The translations under genes were made by a program, and so were the position numbers. DNA of 64,000 bases from Rhizoctonia solani. Its lineage: Eukaryota; Basidiomycota; Agaricomycetes; Cantharellales; Ceratobasidiaceae. The stretch lies in assembly GCF_016906535.1 (NCBI RefSeq), contig NC_057372.1, positions 1,655,501-1,719,500 of the forward strand, in the 5' to 3' direction. This document shows, piece by piece, positions 22,663 to 34,717 of the stretch; position 1 is the first letter of the stretch, and each line of letters starts with the position of its first letter. The notes beneath the pieces were generated by a model, which made no database searches, was not told where the DNA came from, and worked only from the letters and a program-made list of their open reading frames with translations.

Positions 22663-23149
22663 GGTAGGTTGGGGGTAGGAGCGGCCAGTGTGAGAGGATG
22701 CCTGCAAGGACAAGCAAGTGGGGGTACAGGATGTAATGATGGAATAGGGAGGGGGACTAGTAGGTGCCTTTATCAGGACTTATGAGTGCTTTTCTGTGTG
22801 TATATGCTAAACCCTTGCCTCAACTAGCCTTGCATTGGACAGTTCTTACCCTGATCAACTGCCATGGACAGGCGTGATGTGGGGCAGTGCTTCTGCAAGC
22901 GGGTGGATTGGCTGTCTAGGGTTGCTAATGGAGGGTGCAGCAACCAGTGGTATGCAGACAATAGGAGTAGTCTGCCTTATAGCAATTTGCTACTACATGG
23001 GGGTGGGGGACTTTTGATTATCATGTCCCACAAGGTGGCCCTGATCACATGATTTTGCTTGTGCTAGTACAGGTACTCTTCTTGTTTGCTGATGCTTAGT
23101 AGGGTGGTGTGCAGAATGGTTTGCAACCAATGTAAGGTTGATTACCTAG
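22663..23149 (-). other. Leader of the older chromovirus copy
   Basis: Homologous to 2989-3500. The primer-binding site AGGTAATCAACCT (minus strand) lies beside the LTR end at 23150. Confidence 0.7.
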
Positions 23150-23743
23150 TGTCCTAGATGTCCTTAAGGGCTGTCTAGGTAGCGGGCGCTTGTGGCCATA
23201 TGGACTTGTAAGAGAAACCACGTAAGGTGGTGTGGGTGCTACCTACAACAACAAACTAAGTATCTACAGTGACCAAAGCCGTGAGGGCAATGACCAGCTA
23301 TGTAAGTACAACAAGTAAGCCGCTTAAGGTGGTGGTAAGCTATCTACTTAGTAGTTACTGGGCAGTAAGGCCCTTGTACAGTGTGGAGATGCAACAAGAG
23401 GTAATTGACCTGGGTGTTACCATGGTTGGTTGGCCTCCTTATATATTACAGAGAGTGCTAATTACAAATACATTGTGTGTGGGAAAAGAAGTAGTCTATA
23501 TCAAATAAGAACCCTGCTCTGCAGTTGACCTTACTCATGCATACATGTCACTGATGTGTCATAGTGATGTCATCAGGTGGAGGTGGCTACACATGATGAA
23601 ATAAGGGTGGATGGGGATGTGGCTTGGCACTTAGCATATGATATAAGCGCCAATGTCATGTGATCAAAAAACTTGTCCAATTGCCTTTGTTTAAATTCAA
23701 GAAAATGGGAATGAATTCCCTGGTATTGAGTGTGTCTACAACA
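23150..23743 (-). repeat. 5' LTR of the older chromovirus copy
   Basis: 594 bp, TGTCCTAG to CTACAACA on the plus strand. Its putative transcript start differs from the primer-binding site complement at two positions (AGGTCAATTACCT), consistent with decay. Confidence 0.85.
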
Positions 23744-24182
23744 AGAATGACTCATAAGCAGGATTTGCAGTGCCACTAGAAATTACTAAATAAGGAGAAC
23801 CTTAGTAATCTCATGAGAGGTATGACTCAACTAAGCTAGGAATAAGGTTCATTTCCCAAGTTAGAGCTAGTCATGTGATGAGCTAGATGTAAAGATATAA
23901 ATATAATGATTAGTAAGGTACTTGAGCCACATAGATAGAATCTTGTGAAGCTAATATCTCCATGAGATCTTATTGTATGAGCACGTGACAGGCAGCGTTA
24001 GAACAAGCAAAAGGAGCTCTATTGAACGATATGTAACACATAAAGTCAATATGAGCATTACATAGAGTAATGACAGGAATAATGGAAAATAAGAGGCAAA
24101 TGGCCATTAAATCAGAAGGTCAGATATATGCAGATTATTGTGGATGGTGAGCTGTGAATGAAATATTATGTGATACATAACA
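23744..24182 (-). repeat. R5 LTR-like repeat, copy 2
   Basis: Direct copy of 13442-13880, abruptly joined to the chromovirus LTR end at 23743. Confidence 0.8.
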
Positions 24183-24379
24183 GTCCCTACAGTCTACACT
24201 GCTTTAAGTGGCTTCTCCATTGTACTTACATAGCTTGCCATTGCCCTTATGGCCTTGGTCATTGTAGTCTAGCTGGTCATTGTTGTAGGTAGCTTGCTCA
24301 CTGCCTTAAGCGGTTCATACTTAGATACACCCAGCTGCAAGCACCCACCTCCTTAATGTCCTTACAGACATCTAGGACA
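24183..24379 (+). repeat. gypsy LTR 3' fragment
   Basis: Matches the last ~200 bp of the gypsy LTR, ending TAGGACA. Confidence 0.75.
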
Positions 24380-24914
24380 CACTTGAACAAATAACATTTT
24401 CAATCACATGACTTTGGTGCTTATCCCATATGCTAAGTGCCTTGCCATGTCCCCCTCCTTGCTTAGTCAGCATACATAGCCACCTCCACCTGATGACATC
24501 ATTATGACATGCCAGTGACATGTATACATGAGTAAGGCCACACTTGGAGCAGGGTTCTTATTTGATACAGTTTTGCATATTATGTATTTGTAATTAGTCT
24601 ACTTGTAGAATATATAAGGAGGCCAACCAACCATGGTAACACCCAGGTCAATTACCTCTTGTTGCATCCACTCAGTGTACAAGGGCATTACAGCCCAGTA
24701 AATACTCAGTTTAGCCATATAGTTGCATCTACTGCCTTAAGCAGCTTATTCATTGTACTTAGGAGTTTGCCATTACCCTTAAGGCCTTGGTTGCCATAGT
24801 TAGATAGCTAGTTGTTGTAGGTAGCACTCCCACCACCCTAAGTGGTTTCTCACTTGTATCCCACATGGCCATAAGTGCCTGCTGCCTTGATGCCCCCACA
24901 GGACATCTAGGACA
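24380..24914 (+). repeat. gypsy LTR, 5'-truncated
   Basis: Covers most of the LTR from the 'cattttcaatcac' region to TAGGACA, including a TATATAAGG box and an AGGTCAATTACCT-type start site at ~24646. Confidence 0.8.
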
Positions 24915-25106
24915 CTTATAGGTTTTGTAAAGGTCACTATTGGAAAGAGGGACCTTGAACACCTCAGTTTGCACCTTTATCTCATTTTATTTACTGTAGT
25001 ATTACTTGTGTAAATAATAAGATAAGTACAGATTATTGAAGAAATGTCATATCCATAACAGCTCAGCACCAGAGTCTCAACCTCTTTTCCCCCAATTTAC
25101 AACAAT
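24915..25106 (-). repeat. R4 and integrase-linker fragments
   Basis: 24915-25060 matches R4 (to CCATAACA). 25061-25100 matches part of the pol linker near 12640-12680. They are probably pieces left by rearrangement. Confidence 0.55.
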
Positions 25107-25826
25107 TTGTTAGGAGTTTTCTATTCCTGATGAACTTAGCATATATTGTGCATATATTCTGTGCATATACTCTGATACTTAATACTAGTTTTGTTATAAC
25201 CTCCTTACCTATACCACTGGAATTGCCTGATTTTTCTGATATTTTTAGTATTTTTTCCGAACTCAATATCTATTGTTTTTCAATCACGTGATCTTGGCGC
25301 TTACCATGCCAAGATGCCGCGCTGAGATACCGTGCCAAGGGCGCTTAGGAGAAATCCACGCTTCTGCGCAGCCTGCAGCATGCTTCTCTTTTCATATAGA
25401 CCCTTCCTTTCTCACGTGCATTGACTATGTATATACCTTTCACTTGTCTATATAAACAGCAGGAAAATTGCTTGGAGACCCCAAGTCAATTTTACCTTGT
25501 CTCATACTCATTGAGGAGGACCACCCAGCCAGCTAAGTAGCTGGCCCCTATTAGTTCTCAGACAATAACCCCCACTTAACTCATCACACCTCCCAGGCCT
25601 CAGGCCCCTTTGTCAGTAGTTAGTAGCACGCTGCCTCACGCAGCAAGTAGTATAGCCTAGATAGAAGTAGATACATAGTCTTGCTTGTAGTAGTACGGCC
25701 ACAAGCGCCCACACCCACTAGCGTGTACCCACCTTACCGTGGTGTACAACAAGTTTATAGCTATTCCCATATACACTTTGTATATAATAATTCTTTCTTA
25801 CTCCTGTACTTACATGACTCTTAACA
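25107..25826 (-). repeat. R1 fragment interrupted by R3
   Basis: Two R1 arms, 25107-25191 and 25752-25826, ending 'ctcttaaca', become continuous when R3 and one AGTTT are removed. Confidence 0.75.
25192..25751 (+). repeat. R3 solo LTR with TSD AGTTT
   Basis: 560 bp, TGTTATAACC to GTACAACA. AGTTT occurs at 25187-25191 and 25752-25756. It is the second complete R3 copy in the window. Confidence 0.9.
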
Positions 25827-25926
25827 GTAGCATAAATACATAGAGTGTAGTTCATCTCCCTTCTTTGTTCCCCAACACTGTACTTATGCTGATTTTGTCA
25901 CTTTACAACTCCCCTTTACCACATCA

Positions 25927-26120
25927 AGATTGTGGATTACTGGAAGGTAAGTACATTGTAGCCACTCCTTTTGTTCAAACTATTTGCTCATTTATACCAT
26001 AATAAAACAACACCAGGGGTTTGCCTTCAATCCATCAAATAGCAATGGATGTACTCCCCACACATATGTCATCTGTATCTATGGAGCAACTATTCTTGTC
26101 AAGTAAATTGATTTGTACTT
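25927..26120 (+). pseudogene. hAT-type transposase C-terminal remnant (tentative)
   Basis: IVDYWK precedes a GT..AG intron-like gap (~25947-26017). Then comes LPSIHQIAMDVL, a Ser-Val-Ser-Met-Glu-Gln block and FLSSK. This resembles the hAT dimerisation region (W, then A-x-D, then S-V-x-x-E-x-x-F-S). A TGA follows at once. Short and degraded, so the family call is tentative. Confidence 0.45.
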
Positions 26121-26904
26121 GAGAGCAAAACTGTATTTTGTGAGAACTTGTAGAAGCACTACAAGTTTTTAAGCATTTGATCTGTCAGCATTGTTGGTTC
26201 AAATCAAATAATTGCCTTTTAGATTTCAGCAAGTGTATTATGCCAGCAGGAAATGATATTGTTGAATGAATTGTTGACTGTTCCATTTTTAGAAGTCTGC
26301 AATATATCACATGGTCTGATAAATGTCAAGACATGCAGCTGTCCCAATTCTTTTTTGATGAGACACATTGAGACAGGCTGCCTGTCACCATCTTGTCTTG
26401 TCCCATCCCATCTCATTGCAACCCTATCCATGTCTAAGTTGCCTGCACCATAGCCTGGTTAATGACCTGGGTTGTGGCAGGCTGCAGGTAGATATTGACA
26501 ATTAACAGGGATGACCACCTAACTGGCATGCTTTGGGAATGTGGGATCCACTGTGGGCTTACCCAGTTGACCATGATCCGTTTTAGTCCCTACTATGCAT
26601 TACCAGCCCCTAAGGACAGAGAGCACTGGGGCCAGCTTTCTAACTGAGCAACATGCACTTAAACTCAATGGTGAGGTCACGCTGCCATAAATGCTGGATC
26701 AGAAGCCAGATATAGCAATTATGTGTATAGACTGCAGTATCTGTATATGTGAGTACTATCACTCTCTGTAGTCCCATACACAAATGCAGAGTTGAGATCA
26801 AAATCATGATTGAATTGTTAAACCGGTGCTGCACTCGCATCGCATACGATGTAGTTCTAGCAGATACGTAAATACTAATACCCCCGAAGCGCTCACAACC
26901 CCCA
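26121..26904. other. Transition zone between repeats and genes
   Basis: No supported gene. The BBP 3' UTR must lie at the right end. Minus-strand frames reading through here overlap the BBP coding exon in another frame and look like chance. Confidence 0.5.
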
Positions 26905-28661
26905 CTAAGATGCCTGCCCGGCGTTATAGCCCATAGACTGGTAATATTGAGCATAAGCGGCCGCATCCACGCCGGCCGCGCTTGCTCCGCCCGCTGGCGG
27001 ATACTGTTGGTATCCAGCTTGAGCCCAAGGGGAATTCCCGTTGTAGACGCCGCTCGCCATTCCTCCGTACGGAGGCCGATACCCCTGGTTAACCGTCGGG
27101 GTTTGCCACATTTCTGGCCTACGCCACGGAGGAACACTGCTATTAGGATCGAGTCCAGACAGCGGCATTGAACCATCACCACGCCAGACCCCTCCACCCG
27201 ATTTGTTGCCGCCGGCTCCCTCTCCAAGCTCCGCCATAAGAGACGCATATTCGGAATCGAACGCCTTGTTGCCGGTTGACGGAGTAGAAGTATTCGGTGT
27301 AAACGGTGCCTGGGGCGCACCAAAACCATTTGGCTGACCAAAGCCATTGGGATCCCCCCTGCGAGATATGCAGTCACGTGCCATGTGTCCAGTATTTCCG
27401 CATGTTCGGCATATGATATTAGCAGTATAATTCCGCTGTTCGGGGCAATCGTACTTGCGATGGCCAACACCAGCGCAGTTTTGGCAGATTTGGTTCTCGT
27501 CATCCCGGAGGGTACCATTCAAAGCCGCCAGTTCGCGTAATTGATTCCGTTTGTGGTCATTCTGCCCTTCGGGAGTGGAAGCAGCCTGATAGTGGGTGAC
27601 ATTAGTCAACCTCAAGAGGTACCATACAATGAAAAGTACTTACTGTTTCAATGACCTTATTGATCAGAGCAACGCAGGAAGCAACCTTTTCGTCCGAATC
27701 TGCCATAACCAAACAATGAAGGTCTTCCTCGCTGTCATCTGCATACGCGTCGGGTCGACCTTTGCCTTCCTTCACACTACCCTTGCCACGAATACTAATC
27801 TTCGCCCCGGATTCCTTCTCCATCTTTTTGAGTGAGTTGCCCCGAGGACCTACAAGCAGGCCGAAAAAGTTTATTTCAGGAAATTCCTTGACAGGAATAT
27901 ATACTTTGTCTTGCGGGCGAAGTGACCTTTTTTGTTGGTGATACTCAGCCGGAGGTCGGAAGTTGGGATCTGATTTCATAGCACGATCCACAAGGCGAAC
28001 CCGCTCCTCCTCTAGCTTCTTTCGGTAGCGTACCTCTCTGGTATTAGTGCGCCTTCCATGCGAATCGTAAGTTGGCGGAGGCGATGGAGATCTGTAATAT
28101 CGTTAGTACACAATAATGCTACCTCTTCCTAAGTGTGACATACCGCTCAGATTCCGGTGGAATGAAAGTATTAGTTTGAAGCTTTCGATTAATTTCATCG
28201 AGACGAATTTTTACAGCATAGTTATCCAGCTCGCGTTGCGACACGCCACTGGAGGAAATTGCAGTTGGTAGCCCAACTGGCTCACTTTTTGCATCTCCCC
28301 AACGACTTTTGCGTTTGCGCGGAAGATCGGGCTCTAAGAATACATGAGCAACGAGGTCCAAACAAACAAAGCAATGCTCACCGGACAGTGTTGCTGAGGT
28401 GGGGCCGTAGCCAGGCTCATCCTGGACTACAGAAGAGCGGGGGAAAGAAGAAGGAGAAGCTTGAGCGATTTCGGCTTTGGGTACGTCTTCAATCACAGCA
28501 GGACCGAATCGCCGCTTGTTGCCCTGTCAGTAGGTTTTAGCGTTGAGAAAGAGGTAAGGTGGACATATAAAACGTACCAGCGGAATATCGTTGGTACCTG
28601 TGATGGCTCTAAATAGGACGTTATTGCGCTGAAGAAAATTTTCTCGAGCCAAACCTGACAT
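26905..28661 (-). CDS. Branchpoint-bridging protein (SF1/BBP)
   Basis: Recognises the intron branchpoint sequence in the nucleus during early spliceosome assembly and contacts U2AF65. About 514 residues from five exons; introns at 28524-28577, 28334-28381, 28092-28143 and 27586-27643 (48-58 nt). Order: N-terminal RKRKSRWG (the U2AF-ligand motif); a helix-hairpin segment ([11 protein letters not shown]); [19 protein letters not shown]2 domain ([15 protein letters not shown]); two CCHC knuckles ([14 protein letters not shown] and [14 protein letters not shown]); and a Gly/Pro/Tyr-rich tail. The second intron is a multiple of three and open, so it could be retained. The start chosen is the ATG at 28661, giving MSGLARENF; a shorter start is possible. 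It is the first host gene beside the transposon block. Confidence 0.93.
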
Positions 28662-28798
28662 ACCTTCCAGCTGGCTTCCACATTTTGATAGTTTGTACTG
28701 GCACACAGGATGCAGGAGGAAGTGGCGTACAACAGCACTGGGTGATTGCACGTGACGCAGTTGTTTCAAATAGAAATACAACGATTATGACTAAGTCG

Positions 28799-30707
28799 CT
28801 AATTTACTCGGCGCTTTCGTCTTGGATGGTTGGTAGCTGACTCTACTGACATCTTTCTCTTAAAGCTCGGGTCAGCACCTCTCGAGCTGTCCCATCCGGT
28901 ACCCTTTTCTCTGATAAAACAGGAAACAAAGAATCCATTCGTCCCCGGGCTGTCCTCTCCTGGCAAACACCGAATGAGTGCATCCGATACCTTGGCGTCT
29001 GTTGTGAGTTATCTCAGCAGACCAGCTGACCTTACTTGACGCCCACTGACCTAGCGATGTAGTCGTTATACCTCGACGACTCCAATTTGGTAAGACCTGT
29101 GAACGTGGAGCAACTTTGAAGCCTCTTGTTGCAAACTCGCTGCTTGCAAGGACATCCCCTACAACCCCTTCATTTTCTGTAGCATGAACACTACAAGTCG
29201 AGTAAACGATGCGTTCTACGGACGGAACTAATCGTTATCGTTAGCAGGTATATGATCGCATTATAGTGGATCCATACATTTTGTAGCATGTATTATCATC
29301 CTTTTTTGAAACGATGCCAGCGTTTCTAAGCGAGTATCAGAACTATCCTCTGCTGCAGCTTTTTATCCAACAGCTCAAAATTTAACACTCCAGGAAAAAT
29401 TGACTCCAACTTACTGTCTTGAGTCAGGTAATCCAATCGGTTCACAATCCCAGATCCACTGCACGAAGGATCGAGCAGACTCCATGCATTTGTCAGCTAC
29501 AAACTACAATCGAAATTAAGAGAAATACTGACATATGAGTCACCAATTTAAATCTTTCGTCCAAAGGGTCTTGTTCAAGAAAATCTCCCAGGATAGTTTC
29601 GACATTTTGGCATTTGGCTCTCCGGACCATCTCATGAAGTGTTTTGTACCGCCTCTTGTTTCTCTCGAACGCGATTATCTACCATATACTATGTATGCCA
29701 AACAGCTTTCGTCTCGTGGCACTTTACGCACCTTGCCTTTGTTTCCCATTAACGCACTTATATGAGATGTCTATGTTCATGGATCTTAGTTTATTACAAG
29801 TCTGGACATGATAAGTTTATACGGAACTCGCCTTATTACCAGGTGCAGCTGTCGCATCAATAACCCAAGCATTTTCCACCGCAGGTGGATCCAACACCAC
29901 TGCAGGGAAGCAGGAGGCTTTGTCCTGAGCGATCATCTTACCAGTCTTATAAGCTTCATCGTGGTGTAGTTCATGCACAGGATTGAATATTAATAAGTCA
30001 GGGACATGGTCATCGAGGCGGAACTGTTTTCTTGACTTGTAATCAATAACAGTATCAAAGGTGAAGTAATCATCAACACACTTTGGGGGGACGCCTGGGT
30101 CGCCACACGGGGCGTATCCTTTTGAACTATAGAACTCGATGGCTTGCTCCGTTGTCCAGATATTCCTATTTACTCGCAAATAGCGAGGAATGTTCGCGGA
30201 GCGAGGGTCGTCTGGTTGTGCTAATTCTTGATTTGACTTGACGCCTCTTCGAATCTTGAGTTTAGTTAATTCTGCCTGGAGGCGAGTTTTGTGACGATTG
30301 ACAGCTTGTTTAATAGGACCATCCCCGGCTTGAATGCCCCCTGAGCTGAACAATAAATCATGGACGAGCACCGCGGCGAAATTCTTTGAAAACAAATGTC
30401 GGCGCTCGTCCCGCATCATGGGCGTTGCCTCAATTAATGTGGTTATTGTGCCCTTAACTTAGGAGGAAATAAACCGAACTGTCTTTAAATATTAAGATAG
30501 GACGCACATTTGAGTGTTTCTAGAGATCCAACCCTCAAGCTATGAGCATTTAATTCCAGATGGAATTTACAGAATTCACGTACCAATTATTAGTGCGCCC
30601 ATTCGCTTACGATCTTTGGGTGCCGCTAGCGACAAGCAGCCTTTAATTGAAGCCTTCTTGGACTCAATTAGGTCGAGTTTGCTCGCTGCCTCTTTGTAAA
30701 AATTCAT
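28799..30707 (-). CDS. RCM1: 25S rRNA cytosine-C5 methyltransferase (Rcm1/NSUN5 family)
   Basis: SAM-dependent nucleolar enzyme that makes 5-methylcytosine in large-subunit rRNA. Start MNFYKEAASKL at 30707; the end KRKRRVN precedes TAG 28799-28801. Visible landmarks in order: HDLLFSSGG; the SAM-binding DATAAPGNK then TSH; FERNKRR; the motif IV Cys in LLDPSCSGSG; the catalytic Cys in VYSTCSVH followed by ENE; and GFFVSCF near the C terminus. About nine exons with 45-73 nt introns. The intron at 29771-29831 begins with GC: splicing at AAG/GCGAGT restores the family motif GNKTSH, whereas the nearest GT would insert three residues. Only 107 bp separate its ATG from the divergent Hsp40 gene. The exact donors before KGTIT and after FKL are less sure. 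Confidence 0.92.
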
Positions 30708-30814
30708 GAGTGTAGGAGCGACACAAAAGTCAAAAAAACAAAGTTCGCCTGCAAGTTCTGGAATCACTGGATCCCGGAATATGAAATAATCACGTTCTTC
30801 CTTCTCTCCTCAAT
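30708..30814. promoter_or_regulatory. Shared divergent promoter, RCM1 / Hsp40
   Basis: 107 bp between opposed start codons must hold both 5' UTRs and core promoters. It contains pyrimidine-rich 'ttcttccttctctcctc' just before the Hsp40 ATG. No clear TATA box. Confidence 0.6.
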
Positions 30815-32759
30815 ATGGCAGTTGATCTTCACTACTACGAAGTTTTAGGCGTCAAGCCGGAGGCCAGCTCAGGTCAGTGCTTGCTGTGGTTAGTCGTAGC
30901 AATGAAGTTGTTGAACGAACAAAAAGCCGAAATCAAGCGAGCATACAAGAAAAAGGCTCTACAAAGTCACCCAGTACGTTCAGTCCTTTAGAATTAGCCG
31001 GCTTCAATCAAGGAATCTAAATCCTGGATTTACCCCTAGGATAAAGTGAGCACTATGGTATGTATCATGCTAACTTCCCCGCCGACCCTCCATCTTTACA
31101 GAACCCGGATAACCCTACGGCCGCTCAGGATTTCCAGGACATTTCTACAGCGTATTTCACTACGTAACTTACCAACTCCAACAGGGAGCTCACTGGTATT
31201 CAGATACGAAACACTTATTGATGATCACAAACGGGCCCACTATGATCGCTTCGGGCGCGACCAAGGAAGCTCCGGCATGTTCGAGGATGATATGAGTGTA
31301 GATCCCGACGAGCTGTTTGCGCACTTGTTCGGAGGGATGGGTATGGGACCTGGTATGTTCGACATGGGAGGAATGGGCCCTGAACCCTCGAGAGGCCATG
31401 GCCGTAGGAGCCAGGACTCGATCATTACGTATGAGGTTACGCTAGAGGACCTTTACAATGGGAAGAATGTCCAAATGAATATGACTCGAGACGTGAGACA
31501 ATTATTACTGCGCTACGTCTTGAATTGATTTCCTTGGCAGGTTATCTGCCTTCAATGCAACGGGTATATTCGTTAAGATTCAATATGGCTCTAGACACTG
31601 ATTCTCCCCTCTCATCAGATCCGGGGGTAGAGCAAAGGCCACACCTACCAAGTGCACTCGGTGTAGTGGAAAAGGTTGGGTCAACGTTAATCAAATGTTA
31701 GGGCGCAACCAAGTTAAGAGAAGTCGCTTACTTTCCGGAACTTCTGCTCAGTGTGTTGACAGGTTGGTGTTTCTCGATCTCCTTGCCCCGATTGTGACGG
31801 AAAAGGTACCAAAATCAAGGAAAAAGATCGGTAGGTCCTTTAGGTTTCTATATCCGTTATATTGTCCCCCGCCGATGTCATGCTGCTAGGTGTAAGAAAT
31901 GTAAAGGCAAGAGGACAGTCCCAGAAACCAAAAAGGTTTATTCTTGCATTCTTCAATGATTGGCTTATTCATTGTCCTACGTCGTATAGATCGATTTTGA
32001 TATCAGGAAGGGTATGGAGGACCGAGCCCGGATTACCTTATCAAAACAAGGCGACCAAGTGGTGCGTTTAATTTCTTTGCTGCGTGTAGCTCTTTCTTAG
32101 ACGTCTATCAGCCTGGGAAAGAGACAGGCGACTTGATATTTGTTCTTCAACTTCAGGATCACCAGTCTTTTGATAGACACGGCCATAGCCTGATGACGGT
32201 TGTCAACATAACACTTTCTGAAGCACTAACTGGATTCAACCGAGTTCTCTTTACTCATCTGGATGGCAGGGGAATTCGGGTTGCGTCTGTCAAGAACAAA
32301 ATAGTTCGGAGTCAGGACGTAATCAAAATTACTGGGTAAAGTTGGGTCGCATTAAATCGATAGTACTCGACTGATGTAACCCGTAGGGAGGGGATGCCTA
32401 TACCTAATAGTTCCAGGAAAGGCGATCTTTATGTGACGTTTGTGGTGGATATGCCAGATGATGAATGGCTAAAAGCATTGGATCAAATCGTAAGTTCCGT
32501 AGCGATTATGTGCATATCTATCTCTTAAGTGTTCACCAGGCTCTGGAGGCTTTGGTGAAATTGCTTCCTCCAAAAAAGCCAGATCCCCCAGCCAACACCG
32601 TTACCGATGTCTCATACACTAATGCAGATACAAGCGAGGTCAGTTTTGTGTCTACTTCCTATAGGCCAATACTCAAGTCTATAGCTTCAGTTTGATGATG
32701 AATGGGAAGACTCGGACGAGGAGGAAGAGGAAGAGGGGCCTCAATGTCGGCACCAGTAA
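30815..32759 (+). CDS. Type I Hsp40 (DnaJ) co-chaperone, Ydj1/Mas5 family
   Basis: Stimulates Hsp70 ATPase and delivers unfolded clients in the cytosol. J domain (LHYYEVLGVKP, then QSHPDKNPDNP), Gly/Phe/Met-rich linker (FGGMGMGPGMFDMGGMG), four zinc-binding repeats (CLQCNGSG, CTRCSGKG, CPDCDGKG, CKKCKGKR), the two C-terminal substrate-binding barrels and an acidic tail. The last four residues, CRHQ, fit a CaaX farnesylation box as in Ydj1. Eleven to twelve small introns. The J-domain HPD motif is split: HP ends exon 2 (30973) and D-K is a 6-nt microexon at 31040-31045. The exon between zinc repeats 2 and 3 needs a donor at ~31714 (GTTAAG) and the acceptor CAG before VGVSRSP. Stop TAA 32757-32759. 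Confidence 0.93.
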
Positions 32760-33328
32760 CCAATACAGAAGTGACCTACACCATACATCAATCTTATGGC
32801 CCATTATTGGGGACCGGCCTACCAGGCCCATACACTCTCTTCAGACTTCGTGTATTAACAATCAGTTTACTTTCAAGTATGAATGAATACACGCGCAAGC
32901 TCTCTGCTTGGGCGATCATATAGTAGCCCTAACTGTACATTCCTTGACTCATTACCGGATCATAGCACTCAGAGCACGGTTTCTCTAGCACCTCCCGTAT
33001 TTTGAATGTATGCGGTTCAATGGTGCCACACGGTGACGACGAACAAACTTAGTCTCTAGGACTTTAAAGTATCTTCCACAAGTGAGCCTAAGTTGCTACC
33101 AAGTCATTGCTAAACTCAAAAGTTTTAGAAACTAGGCTAAGATATTGCCACGCATTGGTCCAGAAAAGAGCGTCTGTATATGATGAAGATGTAATAAACT
33201 ATGCCAAGCGACGATATTACAGTATGTATGGGAATGGGAGCCTCCTGAAGGGCGTGCTCCGTAGAGGCAGGAAAATCACATGGTCAAGGCAACACCTTGA
33301 CATGCCATGTGCAAAGTCTTCCCTACCG
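32760..33328. other. Convergent 3' region between Hsp40 and ATG8
   Basis: 569 bp between two stop codons. It should hold both 3' UTRs. No convincing coding exon: the frames present lack splice logic and homology. Confidence 0.5.
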
Positions 33329-33916
<588 letters not shown>

Positions 33917-34717
33917 ATCGTATAGTATGAATTAGTATAATGAACAGGTCGTCAGGTAAAGCACTGGGTCGTAAAATCGATTGAGGTGATGGTTGTGGTG
34001 GCTGGCAACTCAAGTGGGGAGGTCCTCATGTCTAGGGCGTTTGTTCACGTGCTTTATGATAAATACCGCCACACAACCCTCTGGCGCTGAGCTGCGGTGC
34101 TGGAAGCGCCCAGAAGCATGTCAGCTACCTTAAAGGATCGTGTGTGTTGACTTGCGCTTACCCACTGACTCGGTTTGGACGCACGGTGGCTTAACTTGTG
34201 GCTACATTTCGCCAGTTTTCCGCTTCCAGTGACAATAGTCCAATTAATCGAGTGGTGGCGAATGCCAATCTAATACAAGATGAACTGTCTTTTGCCCACA
34301 AATTGTCAGGTCTCATTGTTGCTGTGACCTGCTCAGTATGGCCTCTGTCAATGGCCAAGATCTCTCATCGATTCTATAATTACTTCACTTCTCACACTCG
34401 CGCTTCCCGGTCCGGGGTTCCAATATCAGTCAAGTATTAGAGCTTACCAAAGTTGGTTGCTTTACGTTAGCTGCCTTTGATTCGAATTTTGGCGCGAGTC
34501 ATATGTATGCCTTGCTCCATCTCTTGCACACTCAGCAATTACCGCAGTTCGGAAGGTTCAGTTACATGTTTATCACTCATAAAATAACTGGTCGTGAGTC
34601 ATATGTAAAACTAGAGGAATAATCAGTCATAACTCATGTTTACATAAAGCTTTACATTCATGAGGATCCAAGTGGACCTGAGTGATCTGATGAGTGATCT
34701 GAAGAGTAATCCACACT
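33917..34717. other. Intergenic region, ATG8 upstream
   Basis: 800 bp holding the ATG8 promoter and the 3' end of the next minus-strand gene. An 80-codon plus-strand frame at 34198-34440 has no homology I recognise or neighbouring splice partners and is not called. Confidence 0.5.

Larger units (their letters stand above)
16349..23743 (-). mobile_element. Older minus-strand Ty3/gypsy chromovirus copy, nested and broken
   Basis: Read leftward: 5' LTR (23743-23150), self-priming site, leader, gag, protease, RT, RNase H, integrase. Coding order and protein sequence match the element at 2407-8861. It is split by R2 (20362-21666), R3 (17907-18467) and a solo gypsy LTR (16545-17120), and is truncated in the integrase by R1, so its chromodomain and 3' LTR are missing. 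Many stops and frameshifts show it is old. Confidence 0.9.

Noticed and set aside
1..26000. CRISPR-like or tandem repeat array
   Set aside because: The repeats are dispersed LTR families with target duplications, with no regular short repeat-spacer pattern.
26640..27518. 292-codon minus-strand frame overlapping BBP
   Set aside because: It is an out-of-frame shadow of the BBP zinc-knuckle exon; the BBP frame carries all the conserved motifs.
34198..34440. 80-codon plus-strand frame in the ATG8 upstream region
   Set aside because: No homology or splice partners, and it lies in a likely promoter region.
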